Shown: positions 1-5,490 of the stretch, in pieces
Layout of the letters: each line of letters begins with the position of its first letter
How positions within the stretch are numbered: position 1 is the stretch's first letter
Assembly (NCBI GenBank): GCA_003645605.1
Contig: QNAY01000019.1
Location: 1 to 9,696, forward strand
Direction: 5' to 3'
DNA from: Thermodesulfobacteriota bacterium
GTDB lineage: Bacteria; Desulfobacterota; Dissulfuribacteria; Dissulfuribacterales; UBA3076
DNA length: 9,696 nucleotides
Position numbers and translations under genes: made by a program
The notes under the pieces: generated by a model
What the model was told of the DNA's origin: nothing
Database searches by the model: none
The model's input: only the letters and a program-made list of their open reading frames with translations

Positions 1-73
1 ACCCCCAGATACATCACTTTATTGTTCCAATTTGTGAGCAGATACACATAATATGTCACAGTCATGGGCATTT

Positions 74-100
74 AAGATTTCTCCCTTCGGTCGAAATGAC
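74..100. repeat. REP-like palindromic repeat, single copy
   Basis: The stretch starts AAGATTTCTC and ends TCGAAATGAC around a CCTTCGG centre, giving an imperfect dyad. Close relatives of the same word occur twice, in opposite orientation, at 9607-9684. It lies in spacer with no ORF. The type is a dispersed extragenic repeat; its mobility or function is not shown by the sequence. Confidence 0.6.
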
Positions 101-109
101 AATATGGGC

Positions 110-170
110 GTGAACGCTTACCCCAATTTCTAGTTTCCAATTTCGAATTTCAGGCCGTGAACGGTTCACC
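110..170. repeat. Heptamer array flanked by GTGAACG repeats
   Basis: Four tandem seven-base units (AATTTCT, AGTTTCC, AATTTCG, AATTTCA) occupy 125-152. They are bracketed by two related words, GTGAACGCTTACC at 110-122 and GTGAACGGTTCACC at 157-170. The right-hand word contains a perfect odd-centred palindrome (GTGAAC-G-GTTCAC, 157-169). Together this resembles a compact dispersed repeat unit upstream of the tRNA promoter. Apart from this and the repeat at 74-100, nothing recognisable lies in positions 1-188. Confidence 0.55.
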
Positions 171-188
171 CTAAAGCTCGACTGGTTC

Positions 189-216
189 TTGACAATAATA
201 ATTGTCGGAATATAAT
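189..216 (+). promoter_or_regulatory. Sigma70-type promoter for the tRNA gene
   Basis: A consensus -35 box TTGACA (189-194) and a consensus -10 box TATAAT (211-216) are separated by 16 bases. A start is predicted near 222-224, about ten bases before the tRNA. An inverted repeat GACAAT-AATA-ATTGTC (191-206) overlaps the -35 box and spacer; it could be an operator or chance AT-rich symmetry. Confidence 0.8.
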
Positions 217-232
217 TGCGTTTTTAACCGGT

Positions 233-306
233 GGGCCCATAGCTCAGTTGGTCAGAGCCACCGGCTCATAACCGGTTGGTCCCAGGTTCGAATCCTGGTG
301 GGCCCA
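233..306 (+). tRNA. tRNA with CAU anticodon (Met elongator or Ile2)
   Basis: The sequence folds as a complete cloverleaf. The acceptor stem pairs GGGCCCA (233-239) with TGGGCCC (299-305), and the discriminator is A306. The anticodon stem ACCGG/CCGGT (260-264/272-276) closes the loop CTCATAA, with anticodon CAT at 267-269. The T arm is CCAGG-TTCGAAT-CCTGG. CCA is not encoded. Initiator Met is unlikely because the first pair G233-C305 is Watson-Crick and the anticodon stem lacks the three G-C pairs of the initiator. CAU tRNAs also include the TilS-modified Ile2 isoacceptor that reads AUA; the body (CTCATAACCG) fits that at least as well as elongator Met. Sequence alone does not settle the identity. 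Confidence 0.95.
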
Positions 307-395
307 TTTATAATAAATGCGAGGATAATAAAAATTCTGACTGAATATGGTATTGAATCAAAATCATCTCAGGCTGGTCAATCTGCAAAGCAGAA

Positions 396-425
396 GGTGC
401 AACTCCATCATGTTGCATCTTTTTT
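396..425 (+). terminator. Rho-independent terminator after the tRNA
   Basis: GGTGCAAC (396-403) pairs with GTTGCATC (412-419), an eight-pair stem with one G-U pair and an eight-base loop, followed directly by six T (420-425). It sits 90 bases after the tRNA and just before the Nif3-family start, so it would insulate the tRNA transcript from the downstream genes. No second clear promoter for those genes is visible between 426 and 469. Confidence 0.6.
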
Positions 426-469
426 CGTCTTGAGAACCTCAAGCAGAATCAAACAGTGGAACAAGCGCC

Positions 470-1351
470 ATGACTCCAACTGTATGTGAGATATGGAATG
501 TTCTTAGCAAGTGGGCGCCTCCTGAACTAGCAGAATCGTGGGATAATACAGGGTTGCAGGTTGGAGACCCGGATGCGCCTGTTCAGAGACTGATGGTCGC
601 CCTTGATGCTACAGAAAATGTATTAGAGGCTGCCTCTGAACGAAAGGCCCAGATGGTATTGACACACCATCCTTTACTGTTTCAGCCCGTAAGGTCCCTT
701 GACATCTCAAAACAACTTCCCCGCCTTCTGGCGGGTTTTTTGCGCGAAAACATAGCACTTGCAGCAGCCCATACCAACCTGGACTCGACTGTTGGCGGTG
801 TTAGCGATCTATTGGCTAATGCGCTTGGTCTTTCTGACGTAAAACCTCTGCTGACATCTGAATCAAATTCGCCATCAGTGGGACTGGGAAGAATCGGCAA
901 CCTTCCCTATGGCTGTAAATTATCCGAGATAATGCTCAAGGTCTCAAGCATGTTAAGAAATCCGGGCCTTTCAGTAGTAGGTCACTCTGAGCAAATGATT
1001 ACCAGGATAGCTCTTTGCGGAGGTTCCGGATCGGACCTTTGGCCTATGGCTATGAATGAAGATGCCGACCTCTTTCTGAGTGCTGAGATAAAACACCACA
1101 TTGCCAGGGAAGCGGAACAGATGGGAAAGGCCATCATAGACGCAGGACATTTCTACACAGAATGGCCTGTAGTGCCGGCCATAGCTAAATATATAAAACA
1201 GCAGGCATCAGATGAGGGATGGGACTTAAAAGTAGATATTTTTGACGATGAAAGATCCCCGTTCGGGCTCTGGATAAATAAAAACATGAAAGCTGGCGAG
1301 TTGGTGCCTGGCGCAAGGCCCTTGCTCTCTATAAGTACTTCCTTTTTTTAA
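470..1351 (+). CDS. Nif3-like dinuclear metal centre protein (DUF34/YbgI family)
   Basis: This 293-residue protein belongs to the Nif3/YbgI family, ring-shaped hexameric cytosolic proteins with a two-metal site in each subunit. The name 'GTP cyclohydrolase 1 type 2' is often attached, but the physiological role is unsettled. Expected motifs are present: WDNTGLQVG near 24-32, THHPLLF at 65-71 with H66 and H67, AAHTNLDS at 99-106 with D105, a glycine turn CGGSGS at 183-188, SAEIKHH at 204-210, and DAGHFYTE at 225-232 with H227 and E231. The usual metal ligands therefore all appear intact. The family core ends near SPF (263-265); about 28 further residues follow, a tail I do not recognise. The ATG at 470 has only a weak ribosome site. 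The stop lies 14 bases before the zinc-ribbon gene, so the two are probably co-transcribed, a common pairing. Confidence 0.93.
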   Translation: MTPTVCEIWNVLSKWAPPELAESWDNTGLQVGDPDAPVQRLMVALDATENVLEAASERKAQMVLTHHPLLFQPVRSLDISKQLPRLLAGFLRENIALAAAHTNLDSTVGGVSDLLANALGLSDVKPLLTSESNSPSVGLGRIGNLPYGCKLSEIMLKVSSMLRNPGLSVVGHSEQMITRIALCGGSGSDLWPMAMNEDADLFLSAEIKHHIAREAEQMGKAIIDAGHFYTEWPVVPAIAKYIKQQASDEGWDLKVDIFDDERSPFGLWINKNMKAGELVPGARPLLSISTSFF

Positions 1352-1365
1352 ACAAGGAGCAAAAA

Positions 1366-2076
1366 TTGAAACCAGAACTTGCAATTCTAGTAAGATTACA
1401 AGGTATCGATCTCGAACTTCACAAGATAAATGAGGAAAAGTCCTCTGCTCCAAAACATCTTGAAGGCCTTCAAGAGCACCTTTCATCCAAAGTGGCGGAA
1501 CTCAATGAACTCAATGAACGTATAACTGAAATTCAGAAAAGGAAAGTTGACGTAGAGGATGAATTTGAGTTGGAGAATGTGCGTTTTGGAAAATCTCAGA
1601 AAAAGCTCTCTTCGTTAAAGACTAATAGGGAATATCAGGCACTGCAAAAAGAAATTAACGAAATAAAGAAGGCCAACACGGCCAGGGAGGACGAAATTCT
1701 GGCCATCATGGAGGAAACCGGCTCCCTGGAGGAAGAAGTCAAAGAAAAAATGAAACAGGTCAAGCAGTATCGCAAGGAAATAAGGGCGGAGAAAAAACGC
1801 ATCAAAGAATTAGAGGCCAGGCTGGACGCCAAGGCTGCGGCCTTAACTGAGGAGAGAGAAACTGTATCCAAAGATATAAGCCCGGACCTGTTATCCAAAT
1901 ATAATTTCCTCAAAGACAAGAGGGGTTGTGTTGCCGTAGCAGCAGTGACTGATGGTATCTGTTCTGCATGTAATATGAATATTCCCCCTCAACTCTATAA
2001 CGAACTGCTTAGAGATGAAAAGATCTTTACTTGCCCTTCTTGTCAGCGTTTGATATATGCTTTAGAAGTAAGTTAA
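1366..2076 (+). CDS. Coiled-coil C4-type zinc-ribbon protein (DUF164)
   Basis: This 236-residue protein has a long helical part and a C-terminal zinc ribbon. Residues about 5-170 are charged and heptad-like, consistent with an antiparallel coiled coil, and carry the family signature NREYQAL at 87-93. The ribbon has C199-x2-C202 and C223-x2-C226 (CSAC and CPSC), and NIPPQLYNELL between them is typical of the family. Its function is not firmly established; nucleic-acid binding is proposed for the family. Translation starts at TTG 1366, chosen because a strong AAGGAG site (1354-1359) lies six bases upstream and no earlier in-frame start fits the spacing. It follows the Nif3 gene in a likely operon. 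The rnpB gene begins 13 bases after its stop. Confidence 0.92.
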   Translation: MKPELAILVRLQGIDLELHKINEEKSSAPKHLEGLQEHLSSKVAELNELNERITEIQKRKVDVEDEFELENVRFGKSQKKLSSLKTNREYQALQKEINEIKKANTAREDEILAIMEETGSLEEEVKEKMKQVKQYRKEIRAEKKRIKELEARLDAKAAALTEERETVSKDISPDLLSKYNFLKDKRGCVAVAAVTDGICSACNMNIPPQLYNELLRDEKIFTCPSCQRLIYALEVS

Positions 2077-2089
2077 AGTATATTTTTTT

Positions 2090-2461
2090 GCCGGAGGAGA
2101 CGGCCGGTGATCGCCGGGCAATATTTTTGTCTGGAGGAAAGTCCGGGCTCTACAGGGCAGGGTGGTCCGTAACGCGGACCGGGGGCGACCCCAGGGAAAG
2201 TGCCACAGAAAATATACCGCCGGGCCTTTGCCCGGTAAGGGTGAAAAGGTGAGGTAAGAGCTCACCAGATGCGGCGGTGACGTTGCATGCTTGGTAAACC
2301 CCACCCGGAGCAAAACCAAATAGAGGAGCGCTTGAGAGTGGCCCGCTCGAAGCTCCCGGGTAGGTTGCGTGAGGTGTCGGGCAATCGACATCCCAGATGA
2401 ATGATCACCACCTTGGATCGCACAAGGGAACAGAACCCGGCTTATGACAGTCTCCACCGGC
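2090..2461 (+). ncRNA. rnpB: RNase P RNA, bacterial type A
   Basis: This is the catalytic RNA that trims tRNA 5' leaders with protein RnpA. Closing helix P1 is formed by 2090-2101 and 2450-2461, eleven pairs with one A-A mismatch. The universally conserved blocks are present: GAGGAAAGTCCGGGCTC near 2136-2152, GGGCAGGGTG, GTGCCACAGAAA near 2200, GGTAAGGGTGAAAAGGTG near 2234, GGTAAACCCCACCCGGAGCAA near 2292, AGATGAATGATC near 2394, and ACAGAACCCGGCTTAT near 2430, which pairs with the 5' block to build P4. Length is about 372 bases, normal for type A. The promoter probably lies in the end of the zinc-ribbon gene; TTGATA (2050-2055) and TAAAGT (2074-2079), 18 bases apart, are weak candidates. Confidence 0.97.
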
Positions 2462-2470
2462 TCTTTTTAT
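2450..2470 (+). terminator. rnpB 3' end, P1 arm plus T-run
   Basis: The 3' arm of helix P1 (2450-2461) is followed by TCTTTTTAT. A stable long-range helix directly before a T-run is a usual way for rnpB transcripts to end, though here the helix partner is about 350 bases upstream. Heptamer repeats begin immediately afterwards. Confidence 0.4.
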
Positions 2471-2537
2471 TGTTGATTGTTGATTGGTAACATTCAGGTG
2501 AATAGACTGCCTGAATAGTTACGTTGATTGGTTGATT
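2469..2537. repeat. GATTGTT heptamers interrupted by a 36-base hairpin
   Basis: Units of GATTGTT run from about 2469 to 2486, and related words (GTTGATTGG, TTGATT) resume at 2523-2537. Between them an inverted repeat fills 2487-2522: GTAACATTCAGG pairs with CCTGAAT-A-GTTAC, a twelve-pair stem with one bulged A and an eleven-base loop. GTTGATTG stands directly on both sides, so the hairpin looks inserted into the array. It lies in the presumed panB leader, ending 17 bases before the preferred ATG. It could be a miniature insertion or a leader structure affecting translation. Confidence 0.65.
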
Positions 2538-2539
2538 TA

Positions 2540-3400
2540 ATGAAAGAAAAAAAGGCCTTAAAGGCCGTCACTCTCGCTGATCTGCAAAATAAAAAGGCCT
2601 CAGGTGAAAAAATCACCATGCTTACGGCCTACGATTACAGTATGGCCAGAGTATTAGATGAAGCCGGTTTGGACATAGTTCTGGTGGGTGATTCTCTGGG
2701 CATGGTGGCCCTGGGTTATGACTCCACAGTGCCGGTCACAATAGAGGAGATGATCCATCACTGTAGCGCAGTCCGGCGAGGAATTAATAGAGCGCTGCTG
2801 ATTGGAGACATGCCTTACCTGTCATACCAGATCTCCAAAAAAGAGGCGGTGAGAAACGCAGGCATGTTTCTTAAGAAAGCCGGATGCCACGGCGTCAAGC
2901 TGGAAGGCGGCACTGCCATGGCACCTACCATTGAGAGAATTGTCAAGGCGGGCATTTCTGTCATGGGCCATATAGGCCTCACTCCCCAAACAGCAATAGC
3001 GCTTGGTGGATACAAAGTACAGGGCAGAGACCTGGAATCGGCAAGAAAGCTCATTGAAGACGCTAGGGCAGTGGCTGATGCAGGGGCCTTTTCACTTGTC
3101 TTGGAATGCATTCCGTTTGCTCTTGCAAAAATAATTACCGAGATAGTCCCCATCCCTACCATAGGTATCGGAGCAGGCCCGCACTGCGATGGCCAGGTCC
3201 TTGTAACTAACGACCTGCTCGGACTTTTTGAAAAATTTACACCGAGCTTTGTAAAACGCTATGCAAACCTCGCCCCGAAGATCAAGGAAGCCTTAGATGA
3301 CTTCATTGATGAAGTAACAAACGGTGCATTCCCAGGACCGGAGCATAGTTTTGGAGGCGGCGAGGAGCTTTTGGAAGAGCTTAAGTCTGAAGACCAGTAA
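2540..3400 (+). CDS. panB: 3-methyl-2-oxobutanoate hydroxymethyltransferase
   Basis: PanB transfers a hydroxymethyl group from 5,10-methylenetetrahydrofolate to alpha-ketoisovalerate, giving ketopantoate, the first committed step to pantothenate and CoA. Numbered from the ATG at 2540 (286 residues), the metal and substrate motifs are complete: LTAYDYSMA near 28-36, LVGDSLGMV with D51, LIGDMPY with D90, KLEGG with E122, GHIGLTPQ at 143-150, and LVLECIP with the catalytic-type E189. IGIGAGPHCDGQVLV and the C-terminal FPGPEHSF are also typical. It is a cytosolic TIM barrel that normally forms a decamer. An in-frame TTG at 2528 would add four residues; I prefer the ATG because neither start has a clear ribosome site. 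No panC or panD lies nearby, so the pathway must be dispersed. Confidence 0.95.
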   Translation: MKEKKALKAVTLADLQNKKASGEKITMLTAYDYSMARVLDEAGLDIVLVGDSLGMVALGYDSTVPVTIEEMIHHCSAVRRGINRALLIGDMPYLSYQISKKEAVRNAGMFLKKAGCHGVKLEGGTAMAPTIERIVKAGISVMGHIGLTPQTAIALGGYKVQGRDLESARKLIEDARAVADAGAFSLVLECIPFALAKIITEIVPIPTIGIGAGPHCDGQVLVTNDLLGLFEKFTPSFVKRYANLAPKIKEALDDFIDEVTNGAFPGPEHSFGGGEELLEELKSEDQ

Positions 3401-3590
3401 TTTTATTATAATTCTCTCTGCCCCACTGCCACATGTTCTCCTTATTTTGTCATTCCTCAATTTTTCCCGAAAACCCACTTCTCAATACTCTCGAAGACAA
3501 GCTCTCTTTTGATAGGCTTTGTGACATAGTCATTCATGCCTCAAGGCACTCTTCCCTGTCCCCTTTCATGGCATGGGCAGTCATGGCAAC

Positions 3591-3610
3591 GATCGGAACA
3601 TGTTCCGATC
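3591..3610. repeat. Perfect 20-bp palindrome, copy 1
   Basis: GATCGGAACATGTTCCGATC is fully self-complementary. It lies in the kinase remnant next to a heptamer array and recurs identically at 6821-6840. Confidence 0.9.
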
Positions 3611-3612
3611 TA

Positions 3613-3687
3613 GCTGAAGGCTGAAAGCTCAAAGCTGAAAGTTCGTCGGAAGAAGCTCCATATTTTGCTTTGAGCTTTGAGTTTTGA
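3613..3687. repeat. GCTGAAA-type heptamer arrays in the kinase remnant
   Basis: Units GCTGAAG, GCTGAAA, GCTCAAA, GCTGAAA fill 3613-3640. After 26 bases of ordinary sequence, GCTTTGA, GCTTTGA, GTTTTGA fill 3667-3687. The intact kinase has the first array (6843-6870) but only a single GCTTTGA unit at the second site (6897-6903), a 14-base difference that accounts for one frameshift in the remnant. Confidence 0.8.
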
Positions 3688-4133
3688 GCTGTTCTTCATA
3701 CCTTCGGATTGCTTTTGTTACTTGAATTCCATCCATCTTAGGCATTTGAACATCCATAAAGATCAGGTCAAAATCCTCTGGAGATTGCTTGTACTTTTCA
3801 ACCGCTTCCTCGCCATTATTAGCCACTTCCACTTGATACCCGGCTTTGGTCAACATTAACTTTGCCAATTTCTGGTTAACCGGATTATCCTCTGCCAGAA
3901 GGATACACACAGAATGCTTCATCTCCTCCTGAACTGAATACTGGGTCAGGATCTTTTTTTTGACTGCTTTATCCTTTTCCTCATCACCCTGCTTTTCTCC
4001 TAACAATCTTTCCAGCATCCGGTATAGCTTTTCCCTGTGAATCGGCTTACTCAGAAAACCATCAAATCCCGCCTCGTTACATCTTTTGGCATCACGCTCC
4101 ATCAAAAAAGATAGAGCAATCAGGGCGATGTGT

Positions 4134-4179
4134 GTTGTGGGTTGCGACCGGATTGCGGGTTGCGAGTTGAGAGTTGCGG
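4134..4179. repeat. Degenerate GTTGCGA heptamer array
   Basis: GTTGTGG, GTTGCGA, then an 11-base irregular stretch, then GTTGCGA, GTTGAGA, GTTGCGG. It falls in the loop between helix 3 and strand 4 of the first receiver remnant, the same structural position that holds the GATTGAT array in the intact kinase. The coding frame changes across or near it. Confidence 0.6.
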
Positions 4180-4290
4180 GGCTAATTTCATCGAATTCAT
4201 CTCCAACCCTGAACCTGGAACTGCTCTTTTTCATATCCTCGGATTGCCTGTGCTACTTCATATCCGCTCATACCGGGCATGTGGATGTCA

Positions 4291-4360
4291 TGGATTCCGG
4301 CTTTCGCCGGAATGACAGGCGCTCACATCCAATCGTCATTCCCGCGAAGGCGGGAATCCA
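4291..4360. repeat. REP-like pair (two hairpins in opposite orientation)
   Basis: TGGATTCCGGCTTTCGCCGGAATGAC (4291-4316, listed as arms TGGATTCCGGC and GCCGGAATGAC) faces a second hairpin ending GGCGGGAATCCA at 4360. Each half folds alone, and the outer ends TGGATTCC/GGAATCCA match as inverted repeats. The type is a well-known class of dispersed extragenic palindrome. Here it abuts the receiver phosphoacceptor codon of the kinase remnant, marking the truncation point. Confidence 0.75.
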
Positions 4361-4406
4361 GTGACTGTTACCCAGACTTATTGAGAAGTTACGGGTAGTA
4401 CTTTGA

Positions 4407-4560
4407 GCCAATGGGATCATACCTTACTATGGCAAAGATCAGATCAGGCTTGCAGCTATAAGGCTCATGTTGGGAGAGAACCTGTTTCTGTCTGCTTATC
4501 CTGAAACAAAGGACATTTTGACATGATTCCCGAAGAGGCCTTGCAGATGGTACTCAGTCA
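4407..4560 (+). pseudogene. Unidentified protein fragment with one frameshift
   Basis: One frame opens after a stop at 4404-4406 and reads GIIPYYGKDQIRLAAIRLML, then GENLFLSAYPETKDILT, before a TGA at 4518. The next frame continues with MIPEEALQMVLSQTEQ. Residue composition and amphipathic spacing look like real protein, and the two halves join naturally if one frameshift is allowed. I do not recognise the family. The right end runs into sequence better explained as an MrfB-like remnant on the other strand. It may be part of a decayed gene or a chance reading; no start or ribosome site supports expression. Confidence 0.3.
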
Positions 4561-4670
4561 AACAGAACAGCACAGCTCACCCTCATCAGACCCGCCCTGT
4601 GCCACCCGCCGACATCCTGGGCGGAAAGCCGGGCCTCAAGGTCAAAGACACCAAATCGGGGAATTGAACC
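4554..4670 (-). pseudogene. MrfB/YprB-like ribonuclease H-fold nuclease remnant
   Basis: The - strand reads FGVFDLEARLSAQDVGGWHR, then AGLMRVSCAVLFD, and stops at 4554-4556. This matches the first strands of the RNase H-like (DEDD-type) exonuclease family that includes Bacillus YprB/MrfB, in which a phrase close to FDLETQ-SA-EVGGW opens the nuclease core and carries the first metal-binding Asp and Glu (here D and E of FDLE). Only about 35 residues remain, roughly a sixth of the domain or less. It lies 12 bases beyond the end of the MrfA-like helicase remnant on the same strand, the order expected of an mrfA-mrfB pair. Recognition is from memory of the family, without a search. Confidence 0.55.
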
Positions 4671-4681
4671 TGGAGTATTCT

Positions 4682-5278
4682 TCAGCTTTTGCCTCTCGCC
4701 TTTCTTTGCTCCCTGCCCTCTGCCCTGCTTTCCATAATACCCCTTAACACAAAGGCAGCGGCCATCTTATCTATCGGCCGGTTGCCGGAGCCGCACTTGG
4801 GAGAATGCACACAGGAAGGACACCTCAGCTCACAGGGACAACTCTCAATGACCTTTAAGGTCTGAGGTAATATTCCACAATAGCAGCATGCTCCAAGGCA
4901 TGGATTCCTCCCATGAAATGCATGTAGGCCTTTTCCGTTGCCTCCCGGATTTCATCTGGGATTTCTATCCAGAGGCCCTCTGTCTCAAAGACCTGGGGCG
5001 GAAGATCCAGAGGTACGATATTCAATAAATGCTGTCCCCTTACATGCCTTCTCTCATACCCGGTGATCCGGTCTGTGATCCTGAGTCGTCCAAGAGACAC
5101 ACTGGTCCCATATACCTTTTTTCCCGAATACCTCCAGTATTTCAGTGGTCTTATTGCTTCTTACCCGTGTAAAGTAATCCACTTTATCAATGGCCGAGAC
5201 CTGGTGTGAATACAGGCGGATAATACCGCAACCTTCAAGAAGCACTTGCATCTCATCAGGCCAGGGCCCTGCAGGACT
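4682..5278 (-). pseudogene. MrfA/YprA-like DEAD-box helicase remnant (DUF1998)
   Basis: Pieces of one helicase are joined in order on the - strand. The first (about 5278-5186) reads WPDEMQVLLEGCGIIRLYSHQ, which resembles the Q-motif region preceding the Walker A motif in this family. It runs directly into VDYFTRVRSNKTTEIL (5182 on), part of the C-terminal DUF1998 region, so Walker A, DEAH and all ATPase motifs are deleted. A frameshift at an A-run near 5115-5120 leads to the frame with LPPQVFETEGLWIEIPDEI and HFMGGIHALEHAA. About 50-60 residues are then missing, the frame shifts, and the cysteine-rich end CPCELRCPSCVHSPKCGSGN reads to a stop at 4682-4684. MrfA in Bacillus acts with MrfB in mitomycin-lesion repair. 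The locus here is plainly dead. Confidence 0.75.
4689..4730. repeat. Pyrimidine-rich degenerate heptamer array
   Basis: Six consecutive units in one seven-base phase (TTGCCTC, TCGCCTT, TCTTTGC, TCCCTGC, CCTCTGC, CCTGCTT). It lies at the 3' end of the helicase remnant and encodes its final low-complexity tail. Confidence 0.5.
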
Positions 5279-5291
5279 AATGAAAAACAAA

Positions 5292-5413
5292 CATCCAATA
5301 CCGAACATTCAACGGCTATTTCTGTATACTCGAGCAGCCTTTCTTCCAGGTCATAAGTCTGTTTCTTCATCTTTTCCCATTCAACATTCGATGTTGGACG
5401 TTCGATGTTCATT
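5292..5413 (-). pseudogene. Four-helix bundle (23S rRNA IVP-type) protein, N-terminal scrap with flanking heptamers
   Basis: On the - strand a frame opens at ATG 5412 and reads MNIERPTSNVEWEKMKK, then QTYDLEERLLEYTEIAVE, to about 5308. The phrase MKKxTYDLEERL is the typical start of small four-helix-bundle proteins found as 23S rRNA intervening-sequence proteins and as stand-alone genes. The true start was probably the second ATG (M15). The first 14 codons are encoded by a heptamer array (ATTCAAC, ATTCGAT, GTTGGAC, GTTCGAT, GTTCATT at 5379-5413). A second array (CATCCAA, TACCGAA, CATTCAA at 5292-5312) closes the other end, after which the frame enters unrelated sequence. About 20 of the expected 120 or so residues remain. 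Confidence 0.6.
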
Positions 5414-5490
5414 AGTGCATCCGGTGCAAAAATAACTTAGCGCTTATGGGACTATCTCCTGGTCACTCTCCCCTTGCAACCAATTGAGAA

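Larger units (their letters stand above)
3457..4290 (-). pseudogene. Decayed hybrid histidine kinase: receiver-domain remnant
   Basis: This is a broken homologue of residues about 700-950 of the intact kinase at 6656-9538. It begins at the phosphoacceptor aspartate of a first receiver (DIHMPGMSGYEVAQAIRGYE, Asp codon 4287-4289), directly against a REP-like pair that replaces everything upstream. The frame then shifts inside a degenerate heptamer array (4134-4179) and resumes as HIALIALSFLMERDAKRC...GFDGFLSKP. A second receiver follows, with LLAEDNPVNQKLA and LIFMDVQMPKMDG intact. Two extra seven-base units at 3667-3687 shift the frame after EEQLK. It continues as HVPIVAMTAHAMKGDREECLEA, where loss of four bases (one GGCA of an ancestral GGCAGGCA) shifts it again before MNDYVTKPIKRELVFESIEKWVFGKN and a stop. 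It has no kinase core and no start. It is probably an old duplicate, lying just after panB as the intact copy lies just after the DAHP synthase gene. Confidence 0.88.

Noticed and set aside
202..489. A 95-codon + strand frame running through the tRNA
   Set aside because: It lies on top of a complete tRNA and its terminator, has no ribosome site, and its only protein-like part is translated tRNA sequence.
2062..2457. A 131-codon frame antisense to rnpB
   Set aside because: The frame is open because structured GC-rich RNA lacks stops; it has no family resemblance and no start signals.
3433..3624. Small + strand frame after panB
   Set aside because: It is antisense to the receiver remnant, which has clear protein homology on the - strand.
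4523..4747. A 74-codon + strand frame as a whole gene
   Set aside because: Only its first 16 or so codons look protein-like; the rest is antisense to the MrfB-like and MrfA-like remnants and a low-complexity array.
5190..5435. An 81-codon + strand frame
   Set aside because: It is antisense to the helicase and four-helix bundle remnants and consists partly of heptamer repeat.
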